From the NCBI GenBank assembly GCA_947487895.1, contig CANKYF010000003.1, positions 248,001 through 312,000 of the forward strand: a stretch of 64,000 nt of DNA, in the 5' to 3' direction. Made by a program: the position numbers and the translations under genes. Numbering within the stretch: the stretch's first letter is position 1; each line of letters opens with the position of its first letter. Source of the stretch: an uncultured Flavobacteriaceae bacterium. GTDB taxonomy: Bacteria; Bacteroidota; Bacteroidia; Flavobacteriales; Flavobacteriaceae. Of the stretch, positions 1 to 8,757 are shown piece by piece. The notes beneath the pieces are model-generated. The model did not search any database and was not told the origin of the DNA. It was given only the letters and a program-made list of their open reading frames with translations.

Positions 1-824
1 GCTAAATTGATACTTCCACGAGGTGAGGCTCCAAAAGAGATAAGTGGTTTTAAATCGGCTAGTTTATATTTCTCCGGATATCTAGTAGCAAAAATGATAT
101 CTAGAATGTATTTTTCAATTTTTTCATCCATGTAAACCTCTTTAACAGCTTTTTGAGCATTTAAAATTTGCTCTACTGAAACAACAGGATTTACTTTTTC
201 AAAAGCACCTTTTAAGTTTGCTCTAATGATTAATTGTTCCTCATCAATTTTAGGATAATCAATGACAGTTTTTAGCATAAAACGGTCAACCTGAGCTTCT
301 GGTAACGGGTATGTTCCTTCTTGCTCTACAGGATTTTGAGTTGCCATTACTAAGAATGGTTTATCTAAAATAAAGGTTTCATCACCAATGGTCACTTGTT
401 TTTCTTGCATGGCTTCTAATAATGCAGATTGCACTTTTGCTGGCGCCCTGTTAATCTCATCTGCCAAAACAAAATTTGCAAAAATTGGTCCCTTTTTAAT
501 TGAGAAGTCGTTTTCTTTAATATTGTAAATTAAAGTACCTACTACATCTGCAGGTAATAAGTCTGGTGTAAATTGTATTCTACTAAAACTTCCATCAACC
601 GCTTGAGATAAGGTATTTATTGCTAAAGTTTTTGCTAGACCAGGAACACCTTCTAATAAAATATGTCCTTGTCCTAATAAACCTATCAATAAACGTTCTA
701 CCATATGCCTTTGACCAACAATAACCTTGTTCATTTCAAGAACAAGTAAGTCTACAAAAGCACTTTCTTTTTCAATCTTCTCATTGATAGATTTAATATC
801 AATTGTACCGGTTTCTTCCATCAT
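1..824 (-). CDS. MoxR family AAA+ ATPase (partial, C-terminus beyond left edge)
   Basis: The minus strand reads into a MoxR-type AAA+ ATPase that runs off the left edge. Visible are a P-loop region (EGVPGLAKT), a Walker B region (VLADEINRAPAKVQSALLEA) and the sensor region (MATQNPVEQEGTYPLPEAQ), all typical of the family. MoxR ATPases act as chaperones that help activate or insert cofactors, often beside DUF58 and von Willebrand A proteins; those partners would lie off the window. Two adjacent ATG codons (824 and 821) are possible starts. About 274 codons are present out of a usual 320-335. The gene is divergent from the SDR gene at 1047. Confidence 0.93.
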   Translation of the reverse strand, partial: MMEETGTIDIKSINEKIEKESAFVDLLVLEMNKVIVGQRHMVERLLIGLLGQGHILLEGVPGLAKTLAINTLSQAVDGSFSRIQFTPDLLPADVVGTLIYNIKENDFSIKKGPIFANFVLADEINRAPAKVQSALLEAMQEKQVTIGDETFILDKPFLVMATQNPVEQEGTYPLPEAQVDRFMLKTVIDYPKIDEEQLIIRANLKGAFEKVNPVVSVEQILNAQKAVKEVYMDEKIEKYILDIIFATRYPEKYKLADLKPLISFGASPRGSINL

Positions 825-843
825 TTTTTATTTTTTAATCGCC

Positions 844-875
844 CGAATATAATAAGCTTCGTTGATTGTTGCAAA
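844..875 (-). promoter_or_regulatory. Probable promoter of the moxR-type gene
   Basis: On the minus strand, TTTG (875-872) is followed after 20 nt by TATATTCG (851-844). This is one mismatch from the Bacteroidota -7 box TAnnTTTG, with near-standard spacing. The box lies about 20 nt upstream of the first ATG at 824. The remainder of 825-1046 shows no gene; I could not settle the promoter of the divergent SDR gene. Confidence 0.45.
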
Positions 876-1046
876 TTGTTAAAATTTTTAGTGATATGCT
901 GTTAAAGGAAGGTTAAAAATAATAAGCCCAAAAGCCGCAATATATATGGCGAATAAATGTTAATAGATAAATTAAAAACAAACAAGATTAGACTTACAAT
1001 TTAAAACAGTTTTAAGTACATTTATAACTGAAATTCAAAACAATAA

Positions 1047-1799
1047 ATGAAAAAAACAGCTTTAATTACGGGCGCAACCAGTGGTATTGGTTATGCTACT
1101 GCCTTTGAATTTGCTAAGCACAATATAAACTTGATTCTTTGCGGACGGAGATTAGAAAGATTAGAAACTCTTCAAAAAGATCTAAGCAAACTTACCAATG
1201 TACACATTTTAAATTTTGATGTTAGAAACAAAGAAGCCGCTTTTAGTGCTATAGAATCTTTACCTGAAGGCTTTAAAGCCATTGACATTTTAATAAATAA
1301 TGCTGGAAATGCTCATGGTTTAGACCCTATTAATGAAGGAAGTATTGATGACTGGGATGCTATGATGGATATTAATGTAAAGGGACTTTTATATGTAAGT
1401 AAAGCAGTGATTCCTGGAATGACAGAACGCAAATCTGGGCACATTATAAATATTGGTTCTTCGGCTGGAAAAGAAGTATACCCTAACGGAAATGTGTACT
1501 GCGGAAGTAAACATGCGGTATTAGCAATTACTGAAGGCATGCGCATAGATTTAAATCCGTTTGGTATTAAAGTAGGTGCCGTAAACCCAGGTATGGTTGA
1601 AACGGAATTCTCTAAAATAAGATTTAAAGGCGATAAAATTGCCGATAGTGTTTACCAAGGTTTTAAGGCTTTGCAAGCTGAAGACGTAGCCGAGGTTATT
1701 TATTTTGCTGTTTCTAGACCACCTCATGTTAATATTGCCGATGTTTTAATGTTTTGTACAGCACAAGCAAGTAGTACTATTGTGAATAAAGAAATATGA
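1047..1799 (+). CDS. SDR family NAD(P)-dependent oxidoreductase (YdfG-like)
   Basis: This is a 250-residue classical short-chain dehydrogenase. The Rossmann nucleotide-binding motif TGATSGIG is at residues 8-15, a NNAG motif is near residue 85, and the catalytic YCGSK motif (YxxxK) is near residue 150 with an upstream catalytic Ser in IGSSAG. The CGRR after the first beta strand favours NADP. The closest class by sequence feel is the YdfG / serine 3-dehydrogenase group, which oxidises 3-hydroxy acids, but the substrate cannot be fixed from sequence. Its stop codon overlaps the next start (ATGA), so it is co-translated with the HD-type protein. Confidence 0.9.
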   Translation: MKKTALITGATSGIGYATAFEFAKHNINLILCGRRLERLETLQKDLSKLTNVHILNFDVRNKEAAFSAIESLPEGFKAIDILINNAGNAHGLDPINEGSIDDWDAMMDINVKGLLYVSKAVIPGMTERKSGHIINIGSSAGKEVYPNGNVYCGSKHAVLAITEGMRIDLNPFGIKVGAVNPGMVETEFSKIRFKGDKIADSVYQGFKALQAEDVAEVIYFAVSRPPHVNIADVLMFCTAQASSTIVNKEI

Positions 1800-2425
1800 T
1801 TGAAGCATTAAAAGATAAATGGTTTGCACTTGCTTCAAAATATTCTTTCTCTGAAATATTAGCAACTGAATTATGGAATGAATTGATAAAGAATTATTCT
1901 CATAAAAGTAGGCATTATCATAACCTTTCTCATATAGACAATATGATAAATCAAGCAGAAATAATTCAAGATTCTATTGCTAATTATGATGCCTTTTTGC
2001 TTGCCATTTGGTATCATGATATTATTTACAAATCATCAAAAAATGATAATGAAGAAAAAAGTGCAAATTTTTGCAAAAACAAACTCAAATCACTAAAAGT
2101 TGATGAAAAAACCATAGAAAACGTTCAAGAATTAATCCTTTCAACCAAAAAGCATCAAATAATTCTATCTAATAATAATGATAATGCTTATTTCTTAGAT
2201 ATAGACTTATCAATTTTGGGAAGCGATTGGAATACGTATTTAGAGTACATTCAAAATATTAGAAAAGAATATGCAATCTTTCCTAATTTCATCTACAATA
2301 AAGGCAGAAAAAAAATACTTAACAATTTCTTAGAAAGAGACACACTTTACTTTACTAAAGATTATAAAAACGAATACGAAAAACAAGCTCGAGAAAATCT
2401 TAAAAAAGAAATAGAACTCTTATAA
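1796..2425 (+). CDS. Predicted HD-superfamily metal-dependent phosphohydrolase
   Basis: The 209-residue protein carries the metal-ligand pattern of the HD superfamily: HYHNLSH at residues 40-46, WYHD with the HD pair at 74-75, and FLDIDLS with Asp135/Asp137. This matches the uncharacterised bacterial group annotated as predicted metal-dependent HD phosphohydrolase; the substrate is unknown. There is no signal peptide, so it is cytoplasmic. The start ATG lies inside the SDR stop (4-nt overlap), indicating an operon. The gene is notably A/T- and Lys/Asn-rich in its second half, like its neighbours. Confidence 0.82.
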   Translation: MIEALKDKWFALASKYSFSEILATELWNELIKNYSHKSRHYHNLSHIDNMINQAEIIQDSIANYDAFLLAIWYHDIIYKSSKNDNEEKSANFCKNKLKSLKVDEKTIENVQELILSTKKHQIILSNNNDNAYFLDIDLSILGSDWNTYLEYIQNIRKEYAIFPNFIYNKGRKKILNNFLERDTLYFTKDYKNEYEKQARENLKKEIELL

Positions 2426-2459
2426 CTTTTTAATTTCTACTGTTACAGAAAACTAAACT

Positions 2460-3593
2460 ATGATTAATAAACGCCTACTCATAAAACACCTTTTAGCTCA
2501 TAACGATGAGAACAGTTTTTATGATAAAAAGCGTAAAATAGATATCAGTCACAAAGAAGGAAAGGCTAAGTTTTTAAAACATATTTGTGCGCTTTCTAAC
2601 AGCAATCCTAAAAACAATTCATACATAGTAATTGGTGTTGAGGATGAGGACAATAACATTAAGGGTGTAGACTTTTTTGATGATAGTAAAATTCAAAACC
2701 TTATTAATGCTTATTTAACAAGTCCGCCAATTGTTCAATATGAAAATATTCCTTTTCCACATTTACCAGACGATAAAGTGGTTGGCTTAGTAACTATTAG
2801 ACCCACTGGAAAATTAACTTCACTAAGAAAAAACATTTGGAAATACTATGGTGGCTCTGTATTTTTTAGAGATGGTAGCATGAGTATGCCTAAAGTATTT
2901 GATATTGAAATAAAAGACGTAAACTCTAAAATTGTTGAAGCTATTGAAAACAATGCCCAAAACAATATTGAGCATACTCTTGATGGTGTTTTTGATTTTA
3001 TGCAAAAACGAAAAGATTTCAATGCAACGTATCAAGTATTTAAAGAGTATTTTGTGTTATGCTGGTCTGGGCAAAAAAAAGTTGTGAAAGATGAGACCTT
3101 TTATTCTAGAGTAGATATTGAACTCATTAATGAACAAGTACGTTTATTCTTTTCAGCACTAGATGAAGTCTCTATTTTTTTTGATGACAATAGTTTTAAA
3201 ATTGTAGAATTTGTAAACCTTGGACTTCATGACGATAATAAATACTATAAACTTGAAGAGACTACCATTAAATTTGAAAACAATGCAAATTATAGCATTG
3301 ATACCAAACTGTTATTTGAACCTCCTCAATTTGATAAAAAAATACTGCACCATATTTACAATACAAATAATGCCCTATTAGATAAATTAAAAAAAGGATT
3401 AACACTAACTAAAGGCGAAGAATTAGATTTAAGAAACTTGTCAGCCACTTATCTTATTTGCTATCTCAATTTATTTCACGAAGCTATAGATAAACTTAAA
3501 GAAGCTAAACCTTATTTAAAACATCATAGTGAAGAGATTTATCTATTATACAAAGAATCTATGCGAATACTACGAAAAGTGAAATATAATTAA
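2460..3593 (+). CDS. AlbA_2 (Schlafen-like) domain protein
   Basis: A 377-residue soluble protein. Its N-terminal part resembles the AlbA_2 / divergent AAA-4 domain: the stretch KEGKAKFLKHICALSNSN, then SYIVIGVEDEDNNIKGVD, then a segment on effective ligand binding (IPFPHLPDDKVVGLVTIRP). The remainder is alpha-rich and without recognised domain. AlbA_2 proteins are often annotated as ATP-binding or putative transcriptional regulators, but this version lacks the long helix-turn-helix tail of those regulators. It follows the HD gene by 34 nt and may belong to the same transcript. Function unknown. Confidence 0.72.
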   Translation: MINKRLLIKHLLAHNDENSFYDKKRKIDISHKEGKAKFLKHICALSNSNPKNNSYIVIGVEDEDNNIKGVDFFDDSKIQNLINAYLTSPPIVQYENIPFPHLPDDKVVGLVTIRPTGKLTSLRKNIWKYYGGSVFFRDGSMSMPKVFDIEIKDVNSKIVEAIENNAQNNIEHTLDGVFDFMQKRKDFNATYQVFKEYFVLCWSGQKKVVKDETFYSRVDIELINEQVRLFFSALDEVSIFFDDNSFKIVEFVNLGLHDDNKYYKLEETTIKFENNANYSIDTKLLFEPPQFDKKILHHIYNTNNALLDKLKKGLTLTKGEELDLRNLSATYLICYLNLFHEAIDKLKEAKPYLKHHSEEIYLLYKESMRILRKVKYN

Positions 3594-3632
3594 CAAATAC
3601 CAAGAGATTTAACATTAACTTAACTTTAGGAT

Positions 3633-3663
3633 TTTGAAATTAGGAAAAATAATACGACTTTTG
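3633..3663 (+). promoter_or_regulatory. Orphan promoter between convergent genes
   Basis: TTTG at 3633-3636 is followed by exactly 19 nt and then GACTTTTG at 3656-3663. This fits the Bacteroidota pattern TTTG-N19-TAnnTTTG with one mismatch in the -7 box. It lies after the end of the AlbA_2 gene and before the end of the convergent DUF1501 gene, so it has no protein gene of its own downstream. Confidence 0.5.
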
Positions 3664-3668
3664 CAGCG

Positions 3669-3737
3669 CTATTAATCTTTTTAAGATATAACCTTGTTTC
3701 TCCCATATAGTTTGGCATTGAAACAAGGTTTTTTTAT
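3669..3737 (+). ncRNA. Candidate small RNA ending in an intrinsic terminator
   Basis: Transcription from the promoter at 3633-3663 would begin near 3669 and end in a strong hairpin: an 11-bp stem (3690-3700 with 3720-3730) followed by a run of T. The predicted transcript is about 65-70 nt with a short unpaired 5' part. It holds no convincing reading frame. The alternative is that the hairpin simply terminates the upstream AlbA_2 transcript and the promoter match is chance. Confidence 0.35.
3690..3737 (+). terminator. Intrinsic terminator
   Basis: An 11-bp perfect stem (aaccttgtttc at 3690-3700 with its complement at 3720-3730) around a 19-nt loop is followed by six or more T. It can end both the AlbA_2 transcript and the candidate small RNA. 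Confidence 0.75.
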
Positions 3738-4928
3738 TTACATAAAGTTTAATTGTTTAAACGATTTATGTAAAACTTTTTCATCATCAACTTCTAGCCA
3801 TTTATTTAAAACTGTTGCATAAACAGCTCTAAAGTCTATTTCAAATTTTAAATCGCCATTATCATCTAGATCTTCTAAGCTTCCTGGTTTATTATAAAAT
3901 CCTGGTTTTTTTAATTGGTTACCAATAATAAATAAATTATTTGCCGTACCATGATCTGTACCAACACTAGCGTTTTGTTTAACACGTCTTCCAAATTCAG
4001 AGAATGTTAAAATTAAAGTATCATTAAAAGTACCTCCAGCTTTTAAATCTTTTACAAATGCTTCAATACTTTCGGCATATTGACTTAATAATCGTTTTTG
4101 AGTTGGTAATTGATTTACATGTGTATCAAATCCATTTAAGGAAGCATAATATACCTTTGTTTCTAAATGAGAATTAATAAACTGCGCTGTAGTTTTTAAC
4201 TGTTTTCCAAACTTATTCTGCGGGTATTGGGTTTTAGAGGTTATTGTTTTACTGGTTTCGTAAATATATTTAGCTGAAGAATGTGCCTCAATCATAGATT
4301 TATACAAATACCCCAAATTATGTTCACTTAAATGCGCATCGTTTTTATGCTCCTGTAATTTTTTAAAATAAGGATCCCTTGATAAATTGAACAAGGCTCT
4401 AGCATCTTGAGTAGCAATAGCATTTGTTGTTTCTCCTTTCATTGCTAATGATAAACTATCATTAATTTCAATCGCCGAATAAGACTCTTTTCCGTAGGTA
4501 TCTAAATATCTACCAATCCAACCACTTTGGGAATATTCATTAGAATCTACCGCTGTATGCCAAATGTCCATAGATCTAAAATGAGATCTATTTGGATTGG
4601 GATATCCTACATTATTAATTATAGATAAAAGGCCTTCATCATATAACCTATTTAAAGGGGCTAAGCTTGGATGTAGTCCAACCTCATCTGTTAACCTTAA
4701 AACCAAATTTTTAGCAATACTTAAAGAAGGACGCTCTTTGTAATACAAATCGTTTTCAAATGGAACTATGGTATTTAACCCATCGTTACCTCCTGATAAT
4801 TGAATTATAACTAAGCGCTTATAACCTAATTTACTGCTTGCAACGTTTTCAAAAGCCTTAACAAAACTTGGAACAAAAAATAAACTACTAGCTAACGATG
4901 ACTGTTTTAAAAACTTTCTCCTATCCAT
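3738..4928 (-). CDS. DUF1501 family protein (sulfatase-fold, exported)
   Basis: The protein begins MDRRKFLKQSSLASS, an RR-containing Tat-like signal, and contains LSGGNDGLNTIVPF and FSEFGRRVKQN, hallmarks of DUF1501. The family has an alkaline-phosphatase/sulfatase-like fold and nearly always pairs with DUF1800, as here. I chose ATG at 4928: the reading frame can be extended to a GTG at 4937, but that lies inside the end of the DUF1800 gene and would put residues before the RR motif. The resulting length is 396 residues. It sits 2 nt after the DUF1800 stop, so the two are translated together. The substrate is unknown. Confidence 0.88.
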   Translation of the reverse strand: MDRRKFLKQSSLASSLFFVPSFVKAFENVASSKLGYKRLVIIQLSGGNDGLNTIVPFENDLYYKERPSLSIAKNLVLRLTDEVGLHPSLAPLNRLYDEGLLSIINNVGYPNPNRSHFRSMDIWHTAVDSNEYSQSGWIGRYLDTYGKESYSAIEINDSLSLAMKGETTNAIATQDARALFNLSRDPYFKKLQEHKNDAHLSEHNLGYLYKSMIEAHSSAKYIYETSKTITSKTQYPQNKFGKQLKTTAQFINSHLETKVYYASLNGFDTHVNQLPTQKRLLSQYAESIEAFVKDLKAGGTFNDTLILTFSEFGRRVKQNASVGTDHGTANNLFIIGNQLKKPGFYNKPGSLEDLDDNGDLKFEIDFRAVYATVLNKWLEVDDEKVLHKSFKQLNFM

Positions 4929-4930
4929 AA

Positions 4931-6310
4931 TTAACACATTTGGTATTCAGGTAAAGACATTAATTGAATACAATATTCTTGTTTTGATACTTTTTCTAAA
5001 GAATCTAAGTATGTTTCTGCTAAAGGTGAAATTTGACAAGCTAAAATATAGCTAGGTAATTCGTCTATAGCAACTCTTTTAAAGTGTTTATTAAAATACT
5101 CCCAATTACTCTCAACTTTTATTTTTTTACCGTAATTCTTTTTAAAATGCTCCTTTTTTTGTTCCATTTTCTCATCTTTCTGTCCAATTTTAGTTTTAGA
5201 AATATAAGCATTGTTCAATAGCAAAGAAGGTAGTTTTAGCCGCATGGTAATGGTGTTACTATCAATCCAATTTTGCCCTCCTTTCCAACCTGCAACATTA
5301 GGCGGATCTAAAAGCACCTGACCTAATAAACGCTGCAAACGCCCAAGTTGTTTTTGATTATTAAAAGTAACTGGAACTAGTGTCTTAATACCAACTAAAA
5401 GCTCAATGGGTGACTTAATTTTATTTCCAATATTTTCATCTTCATAAAACCATGTTGAATTACAAACAAAACGCATCAACTTATCTATGTTGTAATCTTT
5501 ATAAAAAACATTCGCCATCTCTTCAACATGCATTTTATTAATAGTATCATTTACAAAGTATCTGTATACTTTTTCGCAAATATATTTAGCACAATGTCTT
5601 TCTTCTAAAATGATATCTATAATATCTTCTCCATTAAAATTACCAGATCTACCAAAAAAGGTTTTCTCTCCATAATCATGTAAACGCCTTCTAAATAAAA
5701 AATTTCCTTGAAGAGTATGCCCATAACCTGTAAAAGCTTTTGCCCCTTCTTTAATATCTTGCTCTGTATAATTGCCAACACCTAGAGTAAAAAGCTCCAT
5801 TAATTCTCTAGCGAAATTCTCATTAGGTTTTTGTTTTTTATTTTGCTTAGTATTTAAATACTTTGTCATTGCTGCTTCTTTTGAAATTGCAATGACAAAA
5901 TCCTTGAAATTTCCCAAAGCATGCTTTCTTAAAGTATTATGATATTTTTGGGTGTAGAGGTAATTATTATCTTCACATACAAAATGATTTGCCCAAAATA
6001 ATGTCATTTTTTCTCTTACTAACTCCGTTGGATTTGATAATCGTTCTATCCAGGCAGCATTTAATTTTGGTGTTAACTTTCTACTTAACTTTTGAATTTC
6101 TCGTCTGTTCTCTTTTGTTATTTGATAAGAATCTCCTATTATTTTTTTTAATTCTGATGTGTCTTGCTCTAATGGTGTTACTTTTTTTGAAGCATCAAAT
6201 AAATCATATACAACCTCTTTTTTACTTTTCTTTGATAGTTTTTTGAGATCTTCAGGTAAAATACCAAAACCTAATCGCCTATATAAATGTTGAATATGTT
6301 TTTGCTTCAT
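4931..6310 (-). CDS. DUF1800 family protein
   Basis: A 459-residue protein with typical DUF1800 blocks: an N-terminal helical region beginning HLYRRLGFG, then LFWANHFVC, NENFARELMELFTLGVGNY, and LDPPNVAGWKGGQNWI. DUF1800 and DUF1501 genes form a widespread two-gene unit whose job is not established; secretion and large surface structures have been suggested. I see no signal peptide at the N-terminus, unlike its DUF1501 partner. It is the first gene of the pair on the minus strand. A weak upstream region (6311-6456) carries the terminator of the next operon. Confidence 0.88.
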   Translation of the reverse strand: MKQKHIQHLYRRLGFGILPEDLKKLSKKSKKEVVYDLFDASKKVTPLEQDTSELKKIIGDSYQITKENRREIQKLSRKLTPKLNAAWIERLSNPTELVREKMTLFWANHFVCEDNNYLYTQKYHNTLRKHALGNFKDFVIAISKEAAMTKYLNTKQNKKQKPNENFARELMELFTLGVGNYTEQDIKEGAKAFTGYGHTLQGNFLFRRRLHDYGEKTFFGRSGNFNGEDIIDIILEERHCAKYICEKVYRYFVNDTINKMHVEEMANVFYKDYNIDKLMRFVCNSTWFYEDENIGNKIKSPIELLVGIKTLVPVTFNNQKQLGRLQRLLGQVLLDPPNVAGWKGGQNWIDSNTITMRLKLPSLLLNNAYISKTKIGQKDEKMEQKKEHFKKNYGKKIKVESNWEYFNKHFKRVAIDELPSYILACQISPLAETYLDSLEKVSKQEYCIQLMSLPEYQMC

Positions 6311-6390
6311 TCTAAAAACTTTTAAATGAATAAGTCACCCTATATGAGCTTAGACCTTAAACTATTATAAAGGTTTAATCATCTAGATAT

Positions 6391-6427
6391 TAAAAAAAGC
6401 TACTTCAAATTTGAAGCAGCTTTTGTC
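6391..6427 (-). terminator. Intrinsic terminator downstream of the H3TH/OmpA operon
   Basis: Near-perfect hairpin (one mismatch): a 15-bp arm pair AAAGCTGCTTCAAAT / TTTGAAGTAGCTTT read on the minus strand, followed by a T run (minus strand, 6397-6391). It lies about 30 nt after the stop at 6457. Confidence 0.75.
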
Positions 6428-6456
6428 TCTATTACTAATTATTATTCACTAAACTA

Positions 6457-7008
6457 TCATCTTCCTCCGTCTAATTGGTCTTGCCAATCTGAAAGCTCTT
6501 GCCATTTCCCTTCATAAGCTAATTTAGCTTGCTTTGGCCATGTTCCTGGATTGTGCATTTTAAATCTATCTCCTCCACTAGTTAAAACCTCTTTACATTT
6601 TTCAACGGAGCACTCAGATAAAGCTTTCCATGTGTTCACATCATGATTATGAAATAACCCTTGTATTTTAGGACCAATTCCTTCTACAACCGTTAAGTCA
6701 TTTTCCTTAATTTTCTTTCCAAAAGCTGCTTTGGCAGCTGCCGCATCAAATGCAATTAAAGATGTTACTGCGCCCGCACTTGCAAGAGAATTAGCCAAAG
6801 ACGCTTTAGTGGTATCTAACTCACTTTGAAAAGATGCTTTACTTTTTAAACAAGCCTCTAAATCTGCTTCTAATCTCGCTATTTTATCACTATCATCATT
6901 TCCATCTCCTTTTGAAAGTCTACCTAATAAATATCCTAATATTGCCGAAATTAATCCTACAATTATTGGAATTAGCCAACATGGTATATTTAATGCTAAT
7001 AAAGTCAT
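6457..7008 (-). CDS. Membrane-anchored protein with helix-hairpin-helix (H3TH-like) domain
   Basis: A 183-residue protein with one N-terminal membrane segment (IPCWLIPIIVGLISAILGYL, residues about 8-27), a coiled-coil-like stretch rich in Glu/Lys/Ala (about 40-75), and a C-terminal domain beginning LTVVEGIGPKIQGLF. That motif is the helix-hairpin-helix signature of the group annotated as predicted flap-endonuclease-1-like 5' DNA nucleases. No nuclease active-site residues are evident, so DNA or protein binding is more defensible than cleavage. It is 20 nt downstream of the OmpA-type gene and probably in its operon. Confidence 0.72.
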   Translation of the reverse strand: MTLLALNIPCWLIPIIVGLISAILGYLLGRLSKGDGNDDSDKIARLEADLEACLKSKASFQSELDTTKASLANSLASAGAVTSLIAFDAAAAKAAFGKKIKENDLTVVEGIGPKIQGLFHNHDVNTWKALSECSVEKCKEVLTSGGDRFKMHNPGTWPKQAKLAYEGKWQELSDWQDQLDGGR

Positions 7009-7028
7009 GATTTTATATTTTTAAAATT

Positions 7029-7958
7029 TTAGTTAATGGTTACTACTGTTCTTCTGTTTTTTGCTTTTCCTTCGTCTGTTGCATTATCTGCAATAGGTTC
7101 AGATTGTCCTTTAGATGATGTTTCAATATTACCATCAAGAATTCCATTGTTCACAAGATACTCTTTTGCAAAATTGGCTCTTTTTAATCCTAATCCCACA
7201 TTTAGTGTTGCATCACCAGTATTATCTGTATGGCCAACAACCTGCACTTTAACACCCAATTTATCTACACAATGTGATATATCAGCAATTTTTTGACGCT
7301 GTTCAGCTGTTAAGCTTATGGCAGCTTGCCCAGATCCAAAATGAAGTACTAAAGGATTCGCTCTAATTGCTTCACATGCTTTTTCTAATGCTTCATGAGC
7401 AGCAGTATCTGAAGCATCTGTATTTAACATTCCAAATTTTAATGGTCCGAATAAAGTACTTGCATCGTCTGGAACTATATTATCATTTAATTCTCCTTTA
7501 GTATCAATTTGTTTTGAAGGCACTCCATGTAATACCAAATAATTCTTAACCGAATTTGCTCTGGCTAATCCTAAATTTGGATATGCAGAATTATTTGCCT
7601 CATCACTTTTATAATACCCAGTAATATCAACTGTTTTTGAAGGGTTTTCAATAAGATAATTTTTTAGTGCTTCCACACCTTCTTCAACTTTACCAGAAAC
7701 TGGTTGTAAAATTGTAAATTGAGATACTTTAAAATTAAAATTGTCAGGAATGTCAATTTTAAAATCCCCATTTTCATCAGATATGAAAAATGCATTTTTT
7801 GTAGCCTCTTTAACTACAGGGATAGCTATCTGCTCTTCTGATAAATTATCTTTACTATCCTTGTTATAACATGCATTACAACATAAGTATATATAAAGAA
7901 TTGTACCAAGAATAATAGTGAGCAGAATCCCTAAGAGATAGGATGTTTTTTTACTCAT
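7029..7958 (-). CDS. OmpA family protein with two OmpA-like domains and an N-terminal membrane anchor
   Basis: The N-terminus is SKKTSYLLGILLTIILGTIL followed by Cys residues (YLCCNAC), read as an inner-membrane anchor rather than a cleaved signal. Two OmpA_C-like domains follow. The first (about residues 85-160) is degenerate: VDITGYY, then LGLARANSVKNYLVLHG. The second (about 200-309) is complete: VQVVGHTDNTGD, GLGLKRANFAKEYLV, and the closing KNRRTVVTI. OmpA_C domains bind peptidoglycan; the anchor suggests a periplasmic protein held at the inner membrane. It is first in a two-gene operon with the helix-hairpin-helix protein. Confidence 0.85.
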   Translation of the reverse strand: MSKKTSYLLGILLTIILGTILYIYLCCNACYNKDSKDNLSEEQIAIPVVKEATKNAFFISDENGDFKIDIPDNFNFKVSQFTILQPVSGKVEEGVEALKNYLIENPSKTVDITGYYKSDEANNSAYPNLGLARANSVKNYLVLHGVPSKQIDTKGELNDNIVPDDASTLFGPLKFGMLNTDASDTAAHEALEKACEAIRANPLVLHFGSGQAAISLTAEQRQKIADISHCVDKLGVKVQVVGHTDNTGDATLNVGLGLKRANFAKEYLVNNGILDGNIETSSKGQSEPIADNATDEGKAKNRRTVVTIN

Positions 7959-8079
7959 TTTGACTAGTTTATTTGGTTAATGCTATAAGTGTTTGTAATA
8001 TAACACTTTAACTATTAATTAAGAAACATTAACCCGAAAAAAGTCACATGAAATTTATCAATAATAGGAATATTGTATC

Positions 8080-8757
8080 CTAATTCAATATATCAGGAAA
8101 CACATTAGACTGCCCAAAATAAAGTTTAACACCTATACTTATATTATGAAATGAAGCATTATTAAATAAAGATTGTATCTCTGATGGCACTTGTATTTTC
8201 ATTTTGTCATTTCTGTACCCGTAATTAACATATATTGCAAATTCACTATTAATCATGTAATCAAAATAAACTTCATAAGATCTTACATTACCATCATCAA
8301 ATTGAAAAGCTTCTCTTGTATTTGTGAAGCTATGATTTTTAAACCTTGATTCTCCAAAAACAGATAAGCTAAGTCCCATCCTTATCTTAGAAGAAGATAA
8401 AAACTCATACCCCAAACTTATATATTGGTAGCTTAAAGTTGTCTTATCATAATTACCTACTACGCTCTTATCTTTAACAGAAAAATAACTTACACCCCAA
8501 TTTCCTTGAATAAAAAAATGTTCATATAAGAAAAACTGTGCTTTAACGTTAAAACCACTCTTGCCTTTCATTCCTAATCCAAAAAAGTTATCTCCAGTTG
8601 TAATAGGTTGAACATATTCAATAGACCCAAACCCTAATTTCTTTAAATCATGCTTAATTTCTTGATTAGATTCATTTTCGCTTTGACTAAAAACACTAGT
8701 AAAAAAAAGTAACGTAAAAATTAAGCAACTGTTTTTAATATGAAAAGTTAAACTCAT
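8080..8757 (-). CDS. Putative outer-membrane beta-barrel protein
   Basis: A 225-residue protein with a signal peptide (HIKNSCLIFTLLFFTSVFSQ) and alternating hydrophobic/aromatic strands typical of an outer-membrane barrel, for example FFIQGNWGVSYFSV, YQYISLGYEFL, FAIYVNYGYRND and the closing HNISIGVKLYFG. No named family is recognised. Its start lies 23 nt inside the end of the upstream lipoprotein gene, so they are translationally coupled and may work together at the cell surface. Confidence 0.65.
   Translation of the reverse strand: MSLTFHIKNSCLIFTLLFFTSVFSQSENESNQEIKHDLKKLGFGSIEYVQPITTGDNFFGLGMKGKSGFNVKAQFFLYEHFFIQGNWGVSYFSVKDKSVVGNYDKTTLSYQYISLGYEFLSSSKIRMGLSLSVFGESRFKNHSFTNTREAFQFDDGNVRSYEVYFDYMINSEFAIYVNYGYRNDKMKIQVPSEIQSLFNNASFHNISIGVKLYFGQSNVFPDILN

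Noticed and set aside
2460-3593. AlbA_2/Schlafen-like protein as part of an anti-phage system
   Set aside because: No toxin, nuclease, reverse transcriptase or other defence partner is nearby, and the protein looks like an ordinary conserved flavobacterial form.
7987-8008. Small inverted repeat AAGTGTT/AACACTT upstream of the double-OmpA gene
   Set aside because: Seven-bp arms without a T run or promoter match; too weak to call an operator.
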